The notes under the pieces are model-generated. The model was not told where the DNA came from. It ran no database searches and saw only the letters and a list, made by a program, of their open reading frames with translations. A stretch of DNA of 64,000 nt from Phaseolus vulgaris (lineage: Eukaryota; Streptophyta; Magnoliopsida; Fabales; Fabaceae), in contig NC_023749.2 of the NCBI RefSeq assembly GCF_000499845.2, forward strand, positions 25,661,321 to 25,725,320, in the 5' to 3' direction. Positions 56,080-64,000 of this stretch are shown piece after piece (position 1 is the stretch's first letter; each line of letters opens with the position of its first letter). Made by a program: the position numbers and the translations under genes.

Positions 56080-57240
56080 TTAGTTTCCTATTCTTTTGGC
56101 CTCCCGGGGAGAGTCATCCCTGTGAGGAAGGTCATCTCTCCGAGACCGGCGGTCTCGATCATCTCGGGTTCGTGGAGGCGATCTTCTTCTCTTAGAGGGC
56201 TCTTCTCTACGAGGCGAGCGCCCTGCGTCTCGATCGTTTATGACGAAACGACGTAGGTGTGCGGCTTGAATGTGCTCTTCAATCTTGTCCTTCAAAGCCT
56301 GACATTCCTCAGTGGAGTGCCCGCTGTTCTGATGATATCTACACTGCTTCCTTCGGTTGGCATTGTTTGGGCTGGCCATCTTCCTGGGAGGAGGGATCAA
56401 CTCGGCGTTGAGTGCCTCGTCCAGTATTCTTCCCCTCTCGGTTGTCAGGGGCGTGTATCTTGAGAACCGACTACCTCGGTCTCGATTATCTCTAGGCCTG
56501 TCGCCCCGTTGGCTTGATCAGCCTTGGCAGTCCTTCTCATCCTTGCTCTTCTCTCCGTTGGCCTCGACAAGGGTCTGGTTGCGAAACTCCCTGAGTTCTT
56601 CCAACTACATGAGGGCGATGGAGGTAAGGTGGTGTGGCATGCTGGTGGCAAACTGAGTCTCAAACTTCACAACAAGTGTGGCGAAGCTATCAATGAAATT
56701 GGGTGGTAGCTTGGTAAACCAGCCAAGGGCTGCTCCCTTTAGCGATGTAGGAAACACTTGACACAACACTTCATCGTCTGAGGTGTAGAGACTCATGTGG
56801 GTAGTGTAGGCATCCATATGCTCGTCCGGGTCAGTAGACCTATCATATTGGTCTTTGTTGAAACCTTTCCACTTATCCGGCAGTGGAGCTTCGATAATGG
56901 CATTGGTGAAAGGGTGTCGGAGGGTCGAGTCCATGGTGGCAGTCGTCCTGGCCGACTTGTTGAGACAAAATTCACCATCCATCTCATGGGTGGGGACCTT
57001 GTCTCTTGTCTCTTCCACCAGTCTCAGGTTGGGAGGGGAGGTGTAGGACCTGCCAAGAACATTGGTCGGTCTAGCAGAAGGTCCTCCCTCCATCAGCTTC
57101 TTCTTCATCTCTTCATTCTCACTTCGGAGAGCCTGCATCTCTTGTTCGTTCTTTTGGACAACATCTTCTGTCCTCCTCTTCATCTCGGCCATCTCTCTCT
57201 GCAGAGATAGCAGCAACATCGCCTGATTGGCTTCAGTCAT
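56080..57240 (-). pseudogene. gag of element M
   Basis: ATG at 57240: MTEANQAMLLLSLQREMAEM opens a coiled coil, then HPFTNAIIEAPLPDKWKGF and a retrotransposon gag core (LKGAALGWFTKLPPNFIDSF). The frame breaks at 56605. The nucleocapsid part (56400-56080) has CRYHQNSGHSTEEC, a C-x2-H-x4-H-x4-C knuckle, and an Arg/Asp-rich tail. The element's 5' LTR and PBS are absent because another element's LTR begins 7 bp upstream. Confidence 0.88.
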
Positions 57241-57246
57241 CCTTTC

Positions 57247-59251
57247 TGTTCCTGCCGGTTGACCGAAAAGTTCTTCGTGCGTAGCTGTGACTCACGTAAC
57301 AAGGACACCTTCGTCTTGGTTCCAGATCTTCACCCTACTTCATCGTGAGTACCTGAAACAGAGAGAACAAAGGGCGCCATCGCTGCCGATTGCACTCCGA
57401 CGATCAAGTCAGCAAGCAGAAAACACCAAACACCTTTGTATCGGAGCACCGTAACTGAATGCTCTGAAGGCGCGTGTTCTCGCCGGCTGACCGGGAAAGT
57501 CTTCGTGCGTGGCTTCTACTCGCGAGCTAGGACACCTTCGTCTTCAACTTCAGATTCCCTTCTTTTCCCGTTGTGAGCACCTGAAAAGAAGTGAATAAAG
57601 GGGCGCCCTCGCGGCCGTTTGCACTCCGACGATCAAGTCAGCAAGCGAGAAATATCAAAGGTGACATACCTCCGTATCGGAGCACCGTAAATGGATGCTC
57701 TGAAGGTGGTCAAATAACTGAGTCACTATTTCTCCCTAATTGCCGGTGCGTACAGTGGGTTCGCGAGCAAGCAACTAGGGTGTGTGTGTAAACTGAAACT
57801 CGATCCCCCCGTCTCAAAGGTCCAAGGCCTCCTTTAAATGTCTAAAGCATTCAAAACGTCTTAAAGTGCAGTTAAAGCGTCTTAAAGCGCATTTAAGGCG
57901 TTTAAAAACGTTTAACGCGTTTAAAACGTTCAAAGCATTTAAAGCGTTTAAAGTGCTTTAAAGCATTTGAAGTCGTATCTGTCACAGGGGTCTCCCAGAG
58001 GTGGCGTGGGTACTTCACAAGTCAGGTTACTCCTCTACTGGTACTAGGACTATGGCCTTGAAGCCACATGTCGCTTACTGCTCTGAGGTACTGAGGCTTC
58101 TCATGGTGTCGACCCCTTCACGGTCTTTCCTACCCGTGGGTATCGGGGGGTGACACCGTCGATGCCTTAACCTGGCGACGCCTCAACCTGGCGACGTCTG
58201 ATCCTGGCGACGCCTTATCTTGGCGACGCCTTAACCTGACGACACCTACGCCTGGCGACGCCTCATCCTGGCGACGCCTTAAGAGGTCCACCTGTTGACT
58301 TTCCTCCCTGGGCTCCCTGGATGGGTCCCACCATATGTTTGACTTTGACTATGACTTTGACTTTGGTTAATGCCCGGGGACGGGACGGTACAACGCGTAA
58401 CTGAATTGTAACTAACTTCTCTCTCTCTCTCCAATCACTCGTGCGTACAGTGAGTAAGCGAGCAAAATGATTAGAGTGTGTGTAAACTGTGTAAAACGTT
58501 CCTTACTAAGATTTCAGAGAAGCTTATATACCTTGGGTTTCAGTGCTTACTGCCACGTGGCCTTTCTGACTTAATCGCAACTCCACATGGAAGGCCTTAC
58601 GACGCTGTAACCTAACTTAGGGAAATTCCAACGTGTAAGTCTTCCTTCCTCGAAGTGCATCTGGCACAAGGGGTGACTACCTGGGTGCCAACTCATGCAC
58701 CCCAGCCTCTAGTCACTTGCCCTGGGAGTGTATCAGCCTTCCTCTCGTACCATGCACATGGATTACCCCTGGGCGTGGCCTTCTCCCGGGTCGTATCTAT
58801 CCCAGGGATTCTCCAGAGGTGGCGTGGGTACTTCATGAGTCAAGTTACTCCCTACTGGTACTGGGGATATGGCCTTGGAGCCACCTTTCTCTTTCCCTTG
58901 TTACTGTTCTGAGGTACCGGGGCCCGAGGCCTCCTCGTCCATACCATGGTCTCTTGCTGGGACGCCCCCTCCACGGTCTTCCCTACCCGTGGGTATCAGA
59001 GGGTGTCACCATCTGAGCCGAAACATACCCTTAGAATAACGGGTTGTGCCTTTAGGATGGAAGACGCTCCAACCTGTCGACGCCCAAACCTGGCGACGCC
59101 CATACCTGGCGACGCCCATGCTTGGCGACGCCCACGCCTGGCGACGCCCAAAGTGGTCAACATGCTGACTTTCCTCCTTGGGGCCCCCTCGGTGGGTCCC
59201 ACCATATGTTTGACTTTGACTCTGGTCAACGCCCGGGGACGGGTCGGTACA
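57247..59251 (-). mobile_element. 3' LTR of element N, split by a solo LTR
   Basis: Plus-strand ends TGTTCCTGCCGG and GGGTCGGTACA. The halves 57247-57474 and 58393-59251 together make 1087 bp, close to the 1052-1091 bp of element I's LTRs. A minus-strand TATA (58524-58531) and a GGCGACGCC array (59080-59150) are present. The polypurine tract follows at 59252. Confidence 0.85.
57475..58392 (-). mobile_element. Solo LTR nested in the LTR of element N
   Basis: Plus-strand ends TGTTCTCGCC and GGACGGTACA, 918 bp, flanked by GCGCG and ACGCG (4 of 5 match). Removing it restores a continuous LTR (GAAGGCGCG|TAACTGAATTG). It contains repeated TTTAAAGCG/CGTTTAAA motifs (57840-57970) and a GGCGACGCC array (58160-58280). 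Confidence 0.85.
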
Positions 59252-59268
59252 TAAGCCCCCTAGTCTTG
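59252..59268 (-). promoter_or_regulatory. Polypurine tract of element N
   Basis: Minus-strand AAGACTAGGGGGCTTA next to the LTR start TGTACC; homologous to the tract at 18394-18411. Confidence 0.65.
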
Positions 59269-59319
59269 AGCTGACAACTGTTTTCAGTGAAAAGACTAAG
59301 ACTAAGGCCTCGCCCTACC

Positions 59320-59430
59320 ATCCACGTGGTGCTCTGATGACGTGACATTCTCTGAGCTGGTGACGTGACACTCTCTGCGCTGGTGATGTGAAACCTTAAG
59401 TCACGCTTTAATCTCTTGACACGTGGCCCA
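59320..59430 (+). promoter_or_regulatory. TGACGTGAC repeats and G-box upstream of aORF, element N
   Basis: TGACGTGAC at 59338-59346 and 59361-59369 and CACGTGG near 59420. Same arrangement as at 18470-18710 in element I. Confidence 0.45.
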
Positions 59431-59839
59431 ATCGCACGGCCAACACTTAACGCCTCTCGCGCTCATCAAGTTTACGTTATATCTTTCAAAAACGCACGCT
59501 CCCAGTTACCGTTTCATCACTTTTCGCATTCCTCAACACTGTTCATCTTCTCGAAGCTTTCTCTACGTTCTCTCTTCACACCTCAGACCTTCATCAACCC
59601 GATCGTTCAAAGGTACGATTTTTCTCCTTTGATGGCTCTTCCTCTTGGCTTTTTCTATTGAAATAACTGCTTGGGCCTGTTTATTTTCCTTGCATTCGCA
59701 CTTTTTCTTCTTCATTTCTTCGTTCCCTCTCTTCTCAATCTCTCGCGTGGGTAGGGTTTTTCCTAGGGTTTCTTCCCCTTTTTCACCTTAACCCTCATTT
59801 GCTAAACCCTTTCTCTTCTTCATTCTTCATCTTTTCTCC

Positions 59840-62027
59840 ATGGCGCGTACTAAAACGACTGCCAACCCTCCACCTCCCAGGGTCAACTACAGAGCCCTAT
59901 ACCCTTGGGCCCCTGACGAGTTGCTCTCTAAGTGCTCAAGCTTAACCTCCATGAAGGATTGGAAGGACCACGTTGGCGACCCAAGCGTTTACCAGCACAG
60001 CGCCTTCGCTAGGAGGCATGACGCGTACATCTCTGTGCAACCTTGCACTCCAGGCGAGCTTGTCTGCGTAGACGATAGGTCAAACAATGGGGTGCCCTTC
60101 TTCTTCTTTTACCAAATGGTGTTCAAACGCATTGGGATGCGTTTGCCCTTCTCTGGGTTCGAGAGGGAGCTCTTGACCGAGATAAACGTCGCCCCTGCCC
60201 AACTACACCCTAATAGTTGGGCCTTCGTCAAGGCGTTTGGAATCCTTTGCGGGTACTTTGGCCAGCCCCCTCCATGGACATCTTCCTCCACTTTTTTGAG
60301 GTGAAGAAGCAAGGGAAAAGCCTATGGGTGAGCTTCAACGGTATTGCTGGAAGAGTCCTCCTCTCTCTATTCCAGCAATCCTACAAAGGCTGGAGGGGAA
60401 AGTTCTTCAGGGTGTGCTGCACTGAGCACGACCACTCTGTGCTAGATGGCTTCCCCCTATACTGGGTGCAGGAAGTAAAGTTGACCAAGCCTAAGACCTT
60501 AGATGAGTTGCCCTCGATTGATCGAGAGGTTTGTCAGATTCTGGCTAGCGTGGGGGTCCTCGATACCTCTGCGCTGATAGCTCGTGAATACGATGCTGAG
60601 GCCCTCACCAAATACATAAGTATGAGAACCATTCCCATTTAACTGTTTGCTTTCTGCTTCTACTTCTTTTTCATTCTTGCTTGTATGTGAATTATCTGTT
60701 TCCTCATGCTTTAACTTGGCTCGTGCTTAACCTTTGCTCTGTTTGCTTTTTTGGTGCAGATTCTAAAATGGATAGGAACAAAAGACTGAGGCTCGCCCAA
60801 GCTTTGAAAACCAAGGGCGAAGCTACGTCCAAAGGAGCTGGGGACTCCACACACCCAACCTCCGAACCTGCTCCCACCTCCCTAACCTCTTGCCTCCAAA
60901 ACCCATCTCATAAAACACCTCCACAAACTCTTCCCTCTGCAACTCGCACTCCAAACTCCCCACCTCCCATAGCGGTCGTTCCCCTTGCCTTGGCCGAGAC
61001 TACCGCAACACCAGCCCCCCTGGACAAAGGCAAAGGGGTGGTGGTGTTGCCTTCAGACGACGAAGAGGACTCTAATGAAGGGCAAGTCTTCAAGAGGAGG
61101 AGAACCGCCAAGGTCGTCACCTCCACCTTCTCTTCCAACCACGGTGCTGATTCACTAAGGGAGCACCCTCCAAGCGCCACCTCACCTCCACAACAACTGG
61201 CCTTGGAGGGTGGGGTCGAGTCTGAACCTGCTCAAGCCGCACCTGCACCAGAGCTTCCACAACCAGTCCAAGAAATGCTAAGGGGTTACCTTCACAAGGT
61301 GTCTCCGGGGGGCCAATCCAAGGGGGCTAAGAAGGAGGGTATGAACTTCTACCTTGGTGCCTTCATGGCCTGTGCCAACTCTTGACGCGATTAGGCCAGG
61401 GCCAAGGCTAGTGAGCTTTCTGCCCTTCAAGCTCTAGAGAAGGAGTGTGCCTCCCTGAAGGAGGAGAAACGCCGCTGGGAGCGCCAAGAGGAGGCCTACA
61501 AGGACTCCTTGAAGGTGGCTCAGAAGGCTAAGGAGGAGGCCAGCAAGAGACTACACGAAGCAGGGCAGGCCCATGTCGAACTTCTGGGGCAGGTCGTGCC
61601 TCTTCGTGTGCAGGTCGCGAATCTCAAAGACGTCGTTGAAGCTTCCAAGGCGTAACAGAAAAAACTCGAAGACCACTGCGTCGATCGAGAGCTGAAGCTG
61701 GGAGCGGCGAAGAAAGCACTTGAGGTTAAGACCAAAAAGCTTCTTGAAGCCAAGGTTAAGGCCTTTGACCTGCTTGAAGCCGAGCTGCGGGCAGAGTTGG
61801 TCAAAGCCTTCGCGACCAAAGATGAGGAGTTGGCCTCCCAAGCTGCACACTTCAAGAAAACGGAAGAAGATCTGGTCCAAGACGCCGCGGGTGCGTTTGC
61901 CGACGGGTTTGCTGAGGCCCTTGCCCAAGCGGCTTGCGCGAACCCGAGGATCGACGTCTCCGAGTGCAGCCCGATGAACGAAATAGTAGAAGGCAAACTT
62001 GTGCCTTTAGAAGCTCATGAGGATTAG
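59840..62027 (+). pseudogene. Antisense ORF (aORF) of element N, two exons
   Basis: Exon 1 (59840-60619) starts MARTKTTANPPPPRVNYRAL; it shares FERELLTEINVAPAQLHPN, FLHFFEVKKQGKSLWVSF and LDGFPLYW with the copy at 19121 and has one frameshift near 60265. A phase-1 intron (60620-60759) precedes exon 2: a Pro-rich part, the basic FKRRRTAKVV (likely NLS), a coiled coil (61400-61880) and a C-terminal block (FADGFAEALAQAACANPRID). Stops at 61383 (Trp in the sister copy), about 61395 (Gln) and 61653 (Gln) prevent full translation. It reads opposite to gag-pol and has its own upstream region. Confidence 0.82.
60620..60759 (+). other. Intron of aORF, element N
   Basis: Donor A|GTATGAG and acceptor TTTTGGTGCAG|ATTC, phase 1, 140 bp. 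Splicing gives TKYI-N-SKMDRNKRLR. Position and phase equal those of the intron at 19902-20142. Confidence 0.72.
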
Positions 62028-62139
62028 CCTCTTTTGTAACTTTGTAATTGCTGTGAACACCTTCTTCTGCATACTTAAATATAATCGATTATTCTAGCTT
62101 CATACTCTTGTGTGTTCTTTTCTGCTCTTACTGCTTTTG

Positions 62140-62590
62140 ATAACTTGTGTTCCAAGAAACTCAGCATCTTGCAACCCGAGGCGCTGTCCACCAACGTGTC
62201 GATGCTGGGCAATGGATACGAATCTTTGGGGCACGCCTTGTTCAAATCTGTGAAGTCGACGCACATTCTCCACTTTCCATTCGCCTTCTTCACTAAGACG
62301 ACATTGGCCAGCCACTCAGGGTATTGGATCTCCCTGATGTGCCCAGCGCTCAACAATTTCTTCGTTTCTTCCTGCACGACGAGGCGCCTCTCCTCGTTGA
62401 ACTTCCTTCTCCTCTGTCGTACAGGGCGGACCTTGGGGTCCATGGTGAGATGGTGGCATAGAAAATCTGGGTGGATGCCTGGCATGTCCGAGGCGGACCA
62501 TGCGAATGCGTCTAGGTGGCGCGAGATTACCGCCGCCACTTCATCCTGCTCTTCCTGGCTCAATAATTGTCCCAACTTGAATACCTTACC
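62140..62590 (-). pseudogene. RT N-terminal fragment of element N
   Basis: Reads FKLGQLLSQEEQDEVAAVIS, HLDAFAWSASDMPGIHPDFL, WRMCVDFTDLNKACPKDSYP and ends at GCKMLSFLE, where the sister copy continues DAFSGYNQ. The rest of RT, both RNase H domains, integrase and the tandem repeats are missing, and RT abuts the end of the aORF. Confidence 0.88.
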
Positions 62591-63296
62591 ACCAATCTAC
62601 CTCTCGACCACATTGTCTAGCGCTCTCTGCACGAGACTCGCTTTTGTGGCCTTCTCTCCTAGGCGTCGCCTTATCGGTTACTTCAGGCGAGGCCTCCTCT
62701 GATACTCCCTCCATGGGCGAGGCCTCCTCGGATACTTCTTCCATGGGCGAGGCCTCCCCTTGTGCTTCTTCTAAGGATGCGGCGTTCTCGGGCGTTTCCC
62801 CCGCGGGTATGGCTTCGACAGGCGTCACCTCGACAGGCATCGCCTGTTCCAGGGGCTCTACCTCCACAGGCGTCGCCTCTTCCAGGGGCTCTACCTCCAT
62901 AGGCGTATCTGAAGTGGGCGGGCGTTCCATCACCATGATCACTCCCCTTTTCGTTTTTAGGCTATTCTCGTAGCATTTTCGGGCCTCCTCCTGATCTGAC
63001 TTGATCACGATCACCCTGCCACTAAGATCTGGCAACTTCATCTTCATGTGGCGTGTGGATGCCACTGCCCTTAGCCTATTCAGCGCAGGCCTTCCCAACA
63101 AAATGTTGTAGGCTGAATTGGCATTCACAACTAAGTATCGAATGCTCTCGGTACGTGACGCCGTTCCATCAATAAACATCGTCCTTAGCTCCAGGTAGCC
63201 ACGTACCTCCACTTGGTCCCCTGCGAACCCATACAAACATCCAGTGTATGGCCTCAACAGGTCAGGTGGCAACTGCAGCTTGTTGAAGGTGGACTA
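62586..63296 (-). pseudogene. Protease and acidic linker of element N
   Basis: Protease C-terminal part (LRPYTGCLYGFAGDQVEVRG, YLVVNANSAYNILLGRPALN) followed by a long acidic linker with repeats of the type VEPLEEATPVEV and EEASPMEG. The active site HRVLVDQGSSADVMF is in the preceding segment and is split from this one by TAG at 63294-63296, where the sister copy has Trp. The linker ends in a frameshift before VVER-stop-IGGK (the sister copy has Gln). Confidence 0.85.
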
Positions 63297-63711
63297 GAAC
63301 ATGACATCTGCGGAACTTCCCTGGTCCACGAGAACCCGGTGCACCCTTCTCCTAGCGGTGACGATCGAAATGACCACAAGGTCATTATCATGTGGGACGA
63401 CATCGCGCAGGTCAGCCTTCGTGAACACAAGGTCTGACTCCCACGGGTCATCCAACCCTTCCTTAGCTATGGAATTAACTGACCTCACATACCTCTTGCG
63501 CTGAGAGGAAGTGGGCCCTCCTTCTGAGAAACCACCAGAGATGGTGTGCATTTCTCCGTGGATCAGCATCTCATGCGCCTGATCCTCCTCCGACACCGTT
63601 AGGGTCGCGGCCGTAGAAGGCCCGGCCAGATAATCCTTCAGAAAACCGTTCTTCACCAGCTCATCCAACTGATGGCCCAGCGCCAAGCAGTTGTTGATGT
63701 GATGCCCAAAC
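63294..63711 (-). pseudogene. gag C-terminus and protease start of element N
   Basis: The frame runs from FGHHINNCLALGHQLDELV (second half of the zinc knuckle) through ISGGFSEGGPTSSQRKRYV to the protease active site. It is cut at 63711 within the knuckle by a repeat. The N-terminal gag lies outside the window, if it exists. Confidence 0.85.
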
Positions 63712-64000
63712 TATTAGAATATATGGCTTTAAACTAGAGGGGGGGGGGTGAATTGTTTAAAGAGAGTTTTCGCAAACTTTTTAGCCTTGAACGAAATTAC
63801 TTCGAGAAAACCTTGATTAAGGAATCAGTTTTTAGAAACATAAAGCAAAAAGCACAACACTAGTAAAAACAATCAGTTGTTTTACCGAAACAATCGGTTG
63901 TTTATACCAGTTAACAAATAACAAAACTGAATTTAAAGAGTTAGGGATAGAGAAAATGTACACAGATGTTTATACTGGTTGATGAATTTTTACGGCAAGT
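63712..64000. mobile_element. Dispersed repeat inserted in gag of element N (partial)
   Basis: Starts near TATTAGAATATATGGCTTTA with a G9 run and GTGAATTGTTTAAA; it shares CAATCGGTTGTTTATA and a TTTATACTGGTT-like block with the repeat at 32873-33974. Runs past the window end. Confidence 0.6.

Overview
The window looks like repeat-rich intergenic DNA from a dicot plant. A bean-type legume (Phaseolus/Vigna relative) is my best guess, from the style of the repeats and of the one host gene; I could not check this by search. It holds one clearly functional host gene, an HSL1/HAESA-like leucine-rich-repeat receptor kinase (43699-47224, two exons). Nearly everything else is transposon sequence, mostly decayed Ty3/gypsy LTR retrotransposons of the Tat type. 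The evidence for Tat is a tRNA-Lys primer site, a DQGSS protease, a second archaeal-type RNase H, tandem repeats 3' of integrase, and an extra ORF on the antisense strand.

Layout. 1-11120: a deleted gag/LTR fragment; an AT-rich array split by a solo LTR (905-2277); possible Helitron-like DNA; a plus-strand Tat element (LTR 4637-5478, tRNA-Lys PBS, gag, protease, foreign insert, last residues of integrase, 149-bp tandem repeats); then a second gag-protease fragment whose 5' part is inverted. 11121-16938: AT-rich DNA with Ty1/copia relics. 16939-35876: a three-level nest inside a copia RNase H relic. A hAT-like element (8-bp imperfect TSD) holds an outer Tat element (17255-35351, TSD AAAAA), which holds an inner Tat element (17303-29519, TSD ATAAT/ATAAC). 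36237-39019: two related LTRs facing each other. 41101-42272: a solo LTR with perfect TSD TAAAT, 1.4 kb upstream of the receptor kinase and pointing at it. 47225-50139: AT-rich DNA. 50140-57240: a minus-strand Tat element of another subfamily with its RT core deleted. 57247-64000: another minus-strand Tat element. Its 3' LTR carries a nested solo LTR, and its RT-to-integrase segment is missing.

In the minus-strand Tat elements, gag, protease, RT, two RNase H domains and integrase read on the minus strand. A separate gene (aORF) reads on the plus strand between the 3' LTR and integrase. All three aORF copies carry a spliceosomal-type intron at an equivalent place. Two encode proteins starting MARTKTT, nearly the start of histone H3. 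Upstream of these ORFs lie TGACGTGAC repeats, or in one copy a good TATA box. This spliced, independently promoted antisense gene is the most interesting system here. Its coding copies are pseudogenes in this window, mostly broken by C-to-T/G-to-A stops.
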